Below are positions 1-6,128 of a stretch of DNA of 6,556 bases, in pieces. The stretch comes from Candidatus Cloacimonadota bacterium. Lineage in GTDB: Bacteria > Cloacimonadota > Cloacimonadia > Cloacimonadales > TCS61. The DNA lies in assembly GCA_029932755.1 (NCBI GenBank), contig JAOZPK010000115.1, positions 1 to 6,556 on the forward strand. The letters run 5' to 3'. The notes under the pieces were generated by a model. The model made no database searches. It saw nothing but the letters and a program-made list of their open reading frames with translations, and was not told the DNA's origin. Position 1 is the first letter of the stretch. Each line of letters begins with the position of its first letter. Both the position numbers and the translations under genes were made by a program.

Positions 1-138
1 AATTTTTTCCCACCTGAACAGATGCAAGCTATGGGCTATGGTGAATTTAAGCCACTTGTCCTTAATAATACACAAGCCAACAGAAAAAAGAACAGGAGAG
101 TGGAGATCCGGTTGATCAAAAATTTTAGGAGAGATTAA
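1..138 (+). CDS. OmpA/MotB-family peptidoglycan-binding protein, C-terminal end (5' truncated by window)
   Basis: Frame 1 is open from the first base to a TAA at 136-138, giving the last 45 residues of a protein whose start lies outside the window. The peptide contains GYGEFKPLVLNNT followed by NRRVEIRL. This matches the end of the OmpA C-terminal domain (OmpA, Pal, MotB), where a conserved GYG(E/D)xxPL turn is followed by N(R)RVE(I/V) on the last strand. In that family the domain binds the diaminopimelate of peptidoglycan non-covalently in the periplasm and anchors an outer-membrane or inner-membrane partner. The final tail, IKNFRRD, is basic. The N-terminal part is missing, so outer-membrane barrel, lipoprotein and MotB-like stator cannot be told apart. 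The stop overlaps the next start by one base, which points to a shared transcript with the channel gene. Confidence 0.85.
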   Translation, partial: NFFPPEQMQAMGYGEFKPLVLNNTQANRKKNRRVEIRLIKNFRRD

Positions 139-140
139 TG
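127..140 (+). promoter_or_regulatory. Shine-Dalgarno and TAATG stop-start overlap joining the OmpA-like gene to the mscS-like gene
   Basis: AGGAGA at 127-132 lies inside the last codons of the upstream gene, six bases (132-137, counted from AGGAG) before the ATG at 138. The upstream TAA (136-138) shares its last A with this ATG. This layout is typical of translational coupling, where the ribosome ending the first gene restarts on the second. It also fixes the start of the channel gene, because no better-placed start exists nearby. Confidence 0.75.
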
Positions 141-1043
141 ACGGAATTTCTCAGGTTAATCAAGAGTATTATTCAAAGTATTCCTTATATAAATTCACCA
201 TTTATGATCAAACTCATAGAATCAATTGTATTAATCATTATCATCTGGTTGATAAAAGTATTAGTTGTTAAATTGATCAATAAAAATATATCTGAAGTTA
301 AAACTCAATATCACTGGCGTAAACTTATTAATTCTACTATTTTTATAATTATCATTATTGTTGTAGGAAGGATATGGTTTAAAGGTGCACAATCTCTGGT
401 TACATATTTAGGATTGCTCTCTGCTGGTGTTGCCATTGCCCTAAAAGATGTTCTGGCGAATCTTGCAGGTTGGCTTTATATCATTTCAAGACGTCCTTTT
501 AATGTTGGTGACAGAGTACAGATCGGTGAGTTTGCCGGTGATGTGATAGATCAAAGCTTCTTTGAATTCACACTCTTAGAGATCGGGAATTGGGTTCATG
601 CAGATCAAAGTACAGGCAGAATAGTTCATATACCAAATGGTAAAATATTCTCGCAGGATCTAGCAAATTATGATAAAGGTTTTAACTATCTCTGGAATGA
701 AATAGAAGTTGTTGTTACCTTTGAAAGTGATTGGCAAAAAGCGAAAAAAATATTACTTAATATTTCCAATACAAAAGGTGAGAATATTTCTAAAAGAATG
801 GAAAATCAGATTAAGAGAGCTGCAAAAAAATATATGATCTATTATAAGGAATTAACACCAATAGTTTATACTAGTGTTGTAGATCATGGAGTAAAACTTA
901 CAATTCGTCATTTATGCGAAACCAGGAAACGAAGAGGTTATACAGAAGCTATCTGGGAAGATATTTTATTGGAATTTGCCAAGAACAAGAATATTGAGTT
1001 TGCCTACCCTACAACTAGATTTTATAATAATAAAGAAGAATAA
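138..1043 (+). CDS. MscS-family small-conductance mechanosensitive ion channel
   Basis: This 301-residue inner-membrane protein is close in size to E. coli MscS (286). MscS channels open when membrane tension rises, as in hypo-osmotic shock, and release solutes. The sequence shows three hydrophobic segments, about 22-48, 62-80 and 84-116. The third matches the pore helix TM3 (LGLLSAGVAIALKDVLANLAG, 91-111). The family beta-domain follows, with RRPFNVGDRV at 118-127, GxVxDQ near 134-139 and HIPNGK at 164-169, then a C-terminal alpha/beta cage ending in FAYPTTRFY (288-296). Aligned without gaps on the conserved asparagine of TM3 (N108 with E. coli N117), the gate leucines L105 and L109 correspond to Ala96 and Ile100, Q112 to Lys103, and the G113 hinge to Asp104. 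These differences may be traits of its subfamily. The start is supported by AGGAGA at 127-132. Upstream is the coupled OmpA-like gene; downstream the next gene is convergent. Confidence 0.93.
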   Translation: MTEFLRLIKSIIQSIPYINSPFMIKLIESIVLIIIIWLIKVLVVKLINKNISEVKTQYHWRKLINSTIFIIIIIVVGRIWFKGAQSLVTYLGLLSAGVAIALKDVLANLAGWLYIISRRPFNVGDRVQIGEFAGDVIDQSFFEFTLLEIGNWVHADQSTGRIVHIPNGKIFSQDLANYDKGFNYLWNEIEVVVTFESDWQKAKKILLNISNTKGENISKRMENQIKRAAKKYMIYYKELTPIVYTSVVDHGVKLTIRHLCETRKRRGYTEAIWEDILLEFAKNKNIEFAYPTTRFYNNKEE

Positions 1044-1061
1044 TATTTAATATTTCTGTAG

Positions 1062-1083
1062 GGACGATTACCCTTAATCGTCC
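1062..1083. repeat. Perfect 9-bp hairpin, probable dispersed REP-like repeat
   Basis: GGACGATTA at 1062-1070 and TAATCGTCC at 1075-1083 are exact reverse complements around a four-base loop, CCCT. The preceding CTGTAG and the whole CTGTAGGGACGATTA pattern resemble the common dispersed intergenic repeat of the form TGTAGGG(G/A)CGA...TCGxCC that I recall from many uncultivated bacterial genomes; that resemblance is from memory, not a search. It is only 18 bases past the channel stop codon, so it could also protect the 3' end of that transcript. Confidence 0.6.
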
Positions 1084-1091
1084 GAAAGTGC

Positions 1092-1112
1092 GGTCAATTC
1101 AGGGAATTGATC
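1092..1112. repeat. Short hairpin, middle member of the three
   Basis: TCAATTC at 1094-1100 and GAATTGA at 1104-1110 pair perfectly around a three-base AGG loop. The stem extends through a G-T pair (1093/1111) and a G-C pair (1092/1112) to nine pairs. It starts eight bases after the previous hairpin. It has no T-run, and it is unclear whether it belongs to the same repeat element or is independent. Confidence 0.45.
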
Positions 1113-1121
1113 TTACTTGTC

Positions 1122-1176
1122 ATCTCGCCCGTTCTCCGTAGCAAAGATACTACGAAGGATGAAAGCTTGTCGAGAG
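1122..1176. repeat. Nested (hairpin within hairpin) repeat element
   Basis: An outer stem is formed by TCTCG (1123-1127) and CGAGA (1171-1175). Inside it an inner stem is formed by CGTAG (1137-1141) and CTACG (1150-1154) with an eight-base loop; CTCC and GGA beside it can extend pairing past a bulge. Read on the minus strand, the outer part (GAGATCTCTCGA ... CGAGATGAC) resembles a widespread dispersed repeat usually found as one short hairpin, which suggests a second repeat sits in its loop. The family resemblance is from memory. Confidence 0.45.
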
Positions 1177-1218
1177 ATCTCAATCACTTAAACAACATAT
1201 ATCTTATAAAATACGAAT

Positions 1219-3540
1219 TTATTTTAACAACATCATTTTTTTTGTAAGAATTATTGTTGGTGTTTGCAATCTATAGAAGTAAACTCCACTTGAAACTCTT
1301 TTACCATTATCATCCTTACTGTTCCAAAGCATTTCGCTTCTACCGGGACTCATATAGCAATCAAGTAGCGTTTTAACCTTTTGTCCTTTAATATTGTAGA
1401 TTTCTAGTTTTACTTTTCCTGATTCCGGTAAATCAAACACTATCTTAGTTTCCGGATTGAAGGGGTTAGGATAATTTCGTAGATCATAATTAATAATTGG
1501 TAACTCATTATTAAATACTCCAACAGAGTCCGCACCAAACTCGTAACAACCCATATCTATTATAGCTATTCCATCTCCATCTCCATCCCAAACTCTATAA
1601 TTGTGTAACAAATCCCAAGGAGGTAAGAATAAACCTGTTGTATCCGGTGTGCCGGTATCTATGCAGGGAGAACCTGAAGTTAATTGATATGGATCATCAC
1701 CTGATAACAGAAAGAGTGGATCATCTTCTATGTTGCCCTCTCCCCAATTTATGGTATTTACACCATTTTGATTGTAAACTCCATATTCACCGTTCTTAAT
1801 GTTGCAATAATCTAAATTAAGCTCATAATTATATCCATTAATTGTATCATCAACCATAAATATTTCATAATCTGTGTTGTCATGCATTATGGTGTTGGTC
1901 ATATTAATATCACTTACAGAATAAATTGTACTGCTATAAAAGCTATTGGTTGCAATGTTATTAGTAAATGTACAATTGTTAAACTCTGTCAATCCGTCAT
2001 GATTGGAACTTTGGAAAACATATCTATTGCCGATTGAATTATCAAAAATTAAGCAGTTATTGAATGTAATAGTTGGTTCATTACCATTGAAATTTGTAGT
2101 TCGAATTATTCTACCTTCTGTATTTGTAGAATGATTACCGGAAAATATACAATCTTCAAATAAAAAATCTCCATTTGCTCCCAAGTGCATTGCAACCACT
2201 GTAGAATAAGGTGCTGATTCAATATTTTCATTATTTGCAATAATTACATTTTTCATATAGCCTGTATTAATAGAAAAGTACATACTAGAATTAATGCTAC
2301 TAACTATGTTATTTAATACTTTAATATTATTAAATTCATTGTGAGAATGGGCACTCATAAATATTCCACGAATATTTGAATTATTTTGGATTATTATATT
2401 ATTGATTCTCAAAGAATCCACTTCCCAAAAATACATAATTGATGTTGTGTAAAACTCGGGGTCATTTTGAATTGAAAAATTAGAAATTTTTATGATTCCA
2501 TTTAGATTATCACCAATAACAGCATTTGGGTTATAATCATTGATCAAAATTGTATTCTCCATATCTTCACCAATAATAGAAACATACTCCTTACATCCTA
2601 TAGGAAAAATCTGCTGATTTGCAGCCCAGGAATATGTGCCTGAAGCTACATGTACTGTACGTGGATTTTGTTCGTCTGCCTGGATTTTACGTACTGCCCA
2701 TGATATATTTCTTAGTGGTTCATTTGGTGTTAAACCAGAATTTGTATCAACTCCATCTACTGCTACATAAAGGTCATTAGGTTCCAATTCCATCCAGTTG
2801 TTTTGAATACTGAATGTGTAAGTTGATCCTTCTAAGTATTCTGCAAAATACCGACTTGGTTCAAATACACTGAATGTATCTACAATGACATCAACGTGTC
2901 CCACATCTTGTACAATTAAATCAGCTCCCTTACCAGCATTATTATTATAAATATTACATAAATTTTCGTTATCAAAATCTATAGTACTGTCATCAGCCAT
3001 ATAAATCGCACCACCATATCCAGCAGAGTTCTCAAATATATTTAAACCAGAGACGTACAAAAAGCCATTTCTTGCATAAATTCCCCCTCCAAGTGTTGCT
3101 ATATTGTTGGTGATTATGCAATTTGAGATGTAAGCTGAACTATAATCATGTACAAGAATTCCTCCACCATCTCTCGACCAAAATTGTGTGCCAAACCCAT
3201 TTTGGATTGTGAAACCTTGAATGTGCGCATTGGTTTCTCCATTATGGATACGGATACAACTACCGGAGTGTTGCCCATCAATTACAGTAGACACAATGTA
3301 CTGCTCGTTTCCTGTAGTTAATTCAAGACTTGCTAAAACAATATTTCTACCATTAAAATCCAGGTTTTCGTAGTACGTTCCGGGATAGACGAGAACTGTG
3401 TCGGAATCAGTGGATGCATTTATTCCTTCCTGGATGGTTGTGAAGTTGCCAGTTCCGTCTTGTTTGATATGCCAGGTAAAGCAGAATAACCACTGATAGA
3501 CACTGATAAACACGAACAAGAATAATAGTTTAGATTTCAT
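1219..3540 (-). CDS. Secreted parallel beta-helix protein with DUF1565-like segment and T9SS C-terminal sorting domain
   Basis: This 773-residue protein is predicted to be exported by Sec and then T9SS to the cell surface or medium. Residues 1-20 are a hydrophobic signal with two lysines but a poor cleavage site. Residues 26-225 form a first right-handed parallel beta-helix with 'xxIxNCxIxNN' rungs and GGGIY/GGAIY turns (151-155, 176-180) like those of polymorphic outer-membrane protein repeats. Residues 255-345 (DLYVAVDGVDTNSGLTPNEPL...VASGTY) resemble DUF1565. More beta-helix rungs follow to about 600. SGSPCIDTG (622-630), an acidic DGDGDG run (652-657) and IDMGCYEF (661-668) are the usual closing motifs of such helices. 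NYPNPFNP at 689-696, KLEIYNIKGQ and VSSGVYFY begin and mark the sorting domain, ending KKMMLLK. Such helices often bind or cleave polysaccharides or act as adhesins; no catalytic residues can be assigned. It is probably the second gene of a unit with the gene at 3611-6016. Confidence 0.9.
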   Translation of the reverse strand: MKSKLLFLFVFISVYQWLFCFTWHIKQDGTGNFTTIQEGINASTDSDTVLVYPGTYYENLDFNGRNIVLASLELTTGNEQYIVSTVIDGQHSGSCIRIHNGETNAHIQGFTIQNGFGTQFWSRDGGGILVHDYSSAYISNCIITNNIATLGGGIYARNGFLYVSGLNIFENSAGYGGAIYMADDSTIDFDNENLCNIYNNNAGKGADLIVQDVGHVDVIVDTFSVFEPSRYFAEYLEGSTYTFSIQNNWMELEPNDLYVAVDGVDTNSGLTPNEPLRNISWAVRKIQADEQNPRTVHVASGTYSWAANQQIFPIGCKEYVSIIGEDMENTILINDYNPNAVIGDNLNGIIKISNFSIQNDPEFYTTSIMYFWEVDSLRINNIIIQNNSNIRGIFMSAHSHNEFNNIKVLNNIVSSINSSMYFSINTGYMKNVIIANNENIESAPYSTVVAMHLGANGDFLFEDCIFSGNHSTNTEGRIIRTTNFNGNEPTITFNNCLIFDNSIGNRYVFQSSNHDGLTEFNNCTFTNNIATNSFYSSTIYSVSDINMTNTIMHDNTDYEIFMVDDTINGYNYELNLDYCNIKNGEYGVYNQNGVNTINWGEGNIEDDPLFLLSGDDPYQLTSGSPCIDTGTPDTTGLFLPPWDLLHNYRVWDGDGDGIAIIDMGCYEFGADSVGVFNNELPIINYDLRNYPNPFNPETKIVFDLPESGKVKLEIYNIKGQKVKTLLDCYMSPGRSEMLWNSKDDNGKRVSSGVYFYRLQTPTIILTKKMMLLK
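3484..3513 (-). repeat. Three imperfect 10-base tandem units inside the signal-peptide codons
   Basis: Read on the minus strand, three units follow each other without gaps: GTGTTTATCA (3513-3504), GTGTCTATCA (3503-3494) and GTGGTTATTC (3493-3484). The first two differ at one base and the third matches the first at seven of ten. The period is not a multiple of three, so the repeat is not a peptide repeat; it encodes VFISVYQWLF, the core of the signal peptide. It resembles a GTGTTCATCxGTG-type dispersed sequence I recall from several bacterial phyla, which is a memory-based comparison. Confidence 0.55.
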
Positions 3541-3548
3541 TAATACAT

Positions 3549-3554
3549 CACCTC
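3549..3554 (-). promoter_or_regulatory. Ribosome binding site of the beta-helix gene at 1219-3540
   Basis: On the minus strand GAGGTG (3554-3549) stands eight bases before the ATG at 3540-3538 and supports that start. The site is the outer flank of the hairpin repeat at 3551-3592, whose usual form begins CCTCACCC on the plus strand. The repeat therefore appears to supply the translation signal. If the hairpin forms in the mRNA, it sits directly upstream of the ribosome site. Confidence 0.65.
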
Positions 3555-3592
3555 ACCCTAAATCCCTCTCCTCTAGGAGAGGGACATATAGG
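3551..3592. repeat. Strong hairpin of dispersed-repeat type between the two beta-helix genes
   Basis: TCCCTCTCCT (3563-3572) and AGGAGAGGGA (3575-3584) are exact reverse complements with only CT between them, so the real stem is about nine pairs with a four-base loop. CCTA (3557-3560) and TAGG (3589-3592) can pair outside it. The string CCTCACCCTAAATCCCTCTCC is of a kind I recognise as a common dispersed repeat in many bacterial genomes (memory, not search). It lies in the 70-base gap, where it could shield or partly end the transcript of the upstream gene. Only three T follow on the minus strand, so it is a weak terminator at best. Confidence 0.65.
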
Positions 3593-3610
3593 TTAATTAG
3601 ATTTACTAGA

Positions 3611-6016
3611 TTACTTCAACATCAGCATTTTCTTCATTATTGTTTCATCTTTCGTTGATAATTTATAGAAGTATATTCCTGATGAAACATTCTTTTCGTT
3701 ATTGTCTTTACCACTCCAAACTGTTTCATATGATCCTGACAGTTGTTCTCCCTTAACCAAGGTTTTCACAAGTTGTCCTTTGATGTTGTAAACTTTGAGC
3801 TCGATCATACCATCATTTGGAAGAGAATAACTGATTATTGTAGTCGGATTGAAAGGATTTGGATAGTTATCTAAATTCATTTTTTTCGGAGTTGGAGTCA
3901 TAGAAGAATCTTCTCTTAGATCGATAAACCAGGCATCATCTTTATCTTTTGTAGTAAGTTGTTTCATTACTAAATCCGGATTAGTAGAAGTTACACAATT
4001 ATATGAAGAGATTATCTTGTTTTCGCTTCTATTACCGTAATATAATTCGAGTTCAATATCACCAGGAGGAACCGATGTTGTATAGGCATTGATCTGTGTG
4101 AGAGTGTCACTCACAACTGTAGCACCAATACATTCTCCATTCACAAAAGCACCAATCTCTTGTGGCATATCACTTCCATCTAATTCTATGAAAAGCGGTA
4201 CATAATCTGCCTGTTCTTCATAGGTAAAATATTCCGGATCTGTAAATACTGTCTTATTTACAGTTATACCACTTTCCCACTGGAAGTTATTAATCGTTGT
4301 AAGACATTTCACAACTACCATATCACCATAAGAAAGAGTTGGTTCTACTTCATTAACCATTCGGTAATACCACTCACCTTCCCATCTATATGCAGTCCAA
4401 AATTGATGTTGTATGAAATGGATATTTGAACCACTCCAATAATCTTCAAATGCTTCGCTTACATGCTGTGTCTCTTCTAACCAATAACCGACCCAGTTCT
4501 CGACATTATTTCCTGCCAAGATGATGGTTGTATTATCATACTCCTTAAAACCTGGTACATCCAAATCAGCAGCAGCGTTCATATGAAATTTGAATCCTTC
4601 CGTACGTAAGAATTGGTTTTCTTCTTCCCACCATTGATTATTATAATATAGAATAGTATAATCCTCAGCTTCCACTTTATCAAGAATGGTTGGATCAAGA
4701 ATGTCTTCTAATACATTCTCGGCAACATCGGCATCATTTAAAACATTATCCAACGCCGGGAAGCTAAGCCATTTCCAGCCGTTGTTGGTAGTTGGCGGAG
4801 GAAGTTCAATTTCATCAATACGATGATTAATTGCACAAACAGCACCAATATCAGATGGTGTGTTGTCATCATCTGTAATGGTTGGATCACCTGCGTCTAT
4901 GCAGGGGGATTTGACAGACGATAACCATTGAGGTTGATATGTAGTTGAGTTGAGTTCAGGATCTTCTTCTGATATAATATCACTACCAAAGCTGCAGTTC
5001 CCATTACTAACAGGATCTTCATAATAATCTTCATTCTCAAAGAATAGAGAATAGTCGCAATCAACCTCTTGCGAATCATCGCATTCGATTACATAATCGT
5101 CACAGGTATTTGATGAAAATATGCAATTAACTAATTCTACTTCAGAAGTTACAGCCTCAAAAAAAATAGTTGCGCTTGCATGACCATCGTTTTCAAGAAA
5201 TGTATTAAAGCTCAAATCAATTGATTGTGAACCCACAGTATTTTCTTCAACAAAAATTGCACTACCTTCACCATCCCCATCAAGATAATTATCAAGGAAA
5301 ATACAATTATTGATTGTAGGATTCCCTGTAGAACCAGGTAATATATATATTCCTGCACCAGATGGGCTATATCTTTCTCCTAGAGAAGCAGACGCAAAAT
5401 TATTTTCAAAAATACAATTTTCAATCGTCACATCATTCCTACATGCCATACCTGAGCCACCATATATATCCCAAGAAATTGTGTTTTTTATTGTACAGTT
5501 TCTGATAGTTGCTGCACCATCTACATATATTCCTGTACCATAACCATAATCAGCCATATAACATCCATCAATTATACAATTCTCAATTATTGATGATGCA
5601 CCGTTTTTTATCAATATGCCTACACCTTTTTTTTCAGAAACCGGAGAATAATATTCATTAAATGCAAAGTCTTCAATAGTAAAACCTGAGATAATATCAG
5701 TTTGATCTATATCGTCATCATCAAATATAAATGCCCGATTGTTTACTGCTGAAGGTTGTATCACTGGATTATTCATTCCCTTAAGATAAATATGCTTTTC
5801 ACTACCATCCCAAGTTATATTATTATTGTTAGTACCCGTATAAGCACTGGGAGTAGCAACAACATAAATAATTGCACTTGTTTGAACAGCATTAACAGCA
5901 CTCATAATATCTGTATAATCACCAGGACCATTTTGATTTACAACATAAGTTTCATCATAAGCGGATAAACCGCAAATAGTTAAAAGGGTTATTATCATTA
6001 TAATATATTTTTTCAT
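3611..6016 (-). CDS. Secreted beta-helix protein with tryptophan-rich middle region and T9SS C-terminal sorting domain
   Basis: The protein is 801 residues from the start chosen here. An in-frame ATG at 6028 would add four residues (MEIK), but GGAG at 6026-6023 is six bases before the ATG at 6016, which then begins a textbook signal peptide (MKKYIIMIITLLTICGLSA, likely cut before YDET). Residues 23-310 form a parallel beta-helix with 'xxIxNCxIxxN' rungs, closed by SPCIDAGDP (370-378). Residues 414-580 start WKWLSFP and carry eleven tryptophans. Residues 605-680 include EIGAFVNGECIGATVV (620-635), a beta-rich module I recall from Cloacimonadota surface proteins. NYPNPFNP (717-724), LKVYNIKGQ and VSSGIYFY mark the type A sorting domain, ending KKMLMLK. 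The predicted location is the cell surface or medium. Substrate and activity cannot be read from the sequence; a carbohydrate-binding or adhesive role is a guess. It is likely the first gene of a two-gene unit. Confidence 0.9.
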   Translation of the reverse strand: MKKYIIMIITLLTICGLSAYDETYVVNQNGPGDYTDIMSAVNAVQTSAIIYVVATPSAYTGTNNNNITWDGSEKHIYLKGMNNPVIQPSAVNNRAFIFDDDDIDQTDIISGFTIEDFAFNEYYSPVSEKKGVGILIKNGASSIIENCIIDGCYMADYGYGTGIYVDGAATIRNCTIKNTISWDIYGGSGMACRNDVTIENCIFENNFASASLGERYSPSGAGIYILPGSTGNPTINNCIFLDNYLDGDGEGSAIFVEENTVGSQSIDLSFNTFLENDGHASATIFFEAVTSEVELVNCIFSSNTCDDYVIECDDSQEVDCDYSLFFENEDYYEDPVSNGNCSFGSDIISEEDPELNSTTYQPQWLSSVKSPCIDAGDPTITDDDNTPSDIGAVCAINHRIDEIELPPPTTNNGWKWLSFPALDNVLNDADVAENVLEDILDPTILDKVEAEDYTILYYNNQWWEEENQFLRTEGFKFHMNAAADLDVPGFKEYDNTTIILAGNNVENWVGYWLEETQHVSEAFEDYWSGSNIHFIQHQFWTAYRWEGEWYYRMVNEVEPTLSYGDMVVVKCLTTINNFQWESGITVNKTVFTDPEYFTYEEQADYVPLFIELDGSDMPQEIGAFVNGECIGATVVSDTLTQINAYTTSVPPGDIELELYYGNRSENKIISSYNCVTSTNPDLVMKQLTTKDKDDAWFIDLREDSSMTPTPKKMNLDNYPNPFNPTTIISYSLPNDGMIELKVYNIKGQLVKTLVKGEQLSGSYETVWSGKDNNEKNVSSGIYFYKLSTKDETIMKKMLMLK

Positions 6017-6022
6017 TTTTAT

Positions 6023-6026
6023 CTCC
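6023..6026 (-). promoter_or_regulatory. Shine-Dalgarno that decides the start of the beta-helix gene at 3611-6016
   Basis: GGAG on the minus strand (6026-6023) is followed by six bases, ATAAAA, and then ATG at 6016-6014. The alternative ATG at 6028-6026 overlaps this site and is preceded only by AT-rich sequence without a purine motif. The downstream start is therefore preferred, and it also places lysines directly at the N-terminus of the signal peptide. Confidence 0.7.
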
Positions 6027-6038
6027 ATATGTTTATTT

Positions 6039-6067
6039 TTAATTTAAATTTAAATTTTATTTGTCAA
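6039..6067 (-). promoter_or_regulatory. Candidate promoter of the two beta-helix genes
   Basis: On the minus strand a perfect -35 hexamer, TTGACA, lies at 6067-6062. With 17 bases between, the -10 position (6044-6039) reads AATTAA; TAAATT at 15 bases is the other option. Both are poor matches, and the stretch between is nearly all A and T, with AAATTT repeated. Transcription would begin a short distance before the start at 6016, giving a leader of roughly 15-20 bases. FCB-group bacteria may use different promoter rules. Confidence 0.4.
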
Positions 6068-6102
6068 TTTTTTTATCACTCTACTAAAATTCTTCCCGAT
6101 TC

Positions 6103-6128
6103 ATCCTCTCTAATTACTCAGAGAGGAT
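6103..6128. repeat. Nine-pair inverted repeat upstream of the beta-helix operon
   Basis: ATCCTCTCT (6103-6111) and AGAGAGGAT (6120-6128) are exact reverse complements separated by eight bases. The site is 36 bases beyond the candidate -35 of the minus-strand promoter. It could be a regulator binding site, a transcript hairpin, or another dispersed repeat, since its CCTCTC/GAGAGG core recalls the hairpin at 3563-3584. No T-run follows on either strand beyond three bases. Confidence 0.45.

Larger units (their letters stand above)
1044..1218. other. Convergent intergenic region holding three inverted repeats
   Basis: These 175 bases lie between the end of the mscS-like gene (+) and the end of the beta-helix gene (-). 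No open frame with a ribosome site is visible. Positions 1062-1175 are almost entirely occupied by three successive hairpins, listed separately. None is followed by a clear run of T on either strand, so none is a canonical intrinsic terminator, although they may still help end transcription from both sides. Confidence 0.7.

Noticed and set aside
1062..1175. Spaced hairpins considered as a CRISPR array or attachment site
   Set aside because: The three stems have unrelated sequences and there is no repeated unit with regular spacers, nor any integrase or cas gene nearby.
3563..3584. Hairpin considered as an intrinsic terminator of the gene at 3611-6016
   Set aside because: Only three T follow the stem on the minus strand, and its flank carries the ribosome site of the next gene, so a repeat with possible attenuating effect fits better.
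4897..5079. Open frame of 60 codons on the minus strand
   Set aside because: It lies wholly inside the beta-helix gene at 3611-6016 in another frame, has no own ribosome site context that I can support, and gives a low-complexity peptide.
5310..5543. Open frame of 77 codons on the plus strand
   Set aside because: It is antisense to the beta-helix rungs of the long gene; the periodic codons of the rungs leave this strand free of stops by chance.
5756..5968. Open frame of 70 codons on the plus strand, rich in I, N, S and T
   Set aside because: It is antisense to the N-terminal part of the long gene, and its composition is what AT-rich reverse-complement coding sequence produces.
6017..6028. 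Upstream in-frame start that would add MEIK to the 801-residue protein
   Set aside because: No Shine-Dalgarno precedes it, while the next ATG has GGAG at six bases and directly begins a standard signal peptide.
6032..6061. AAATTT-repeated AT tract considered as an origin or protein-binding array
   Set aside because: It is only about three short units without boxes such as DnaA sites; it is better explained as the AT-rich spacer of a promoter.
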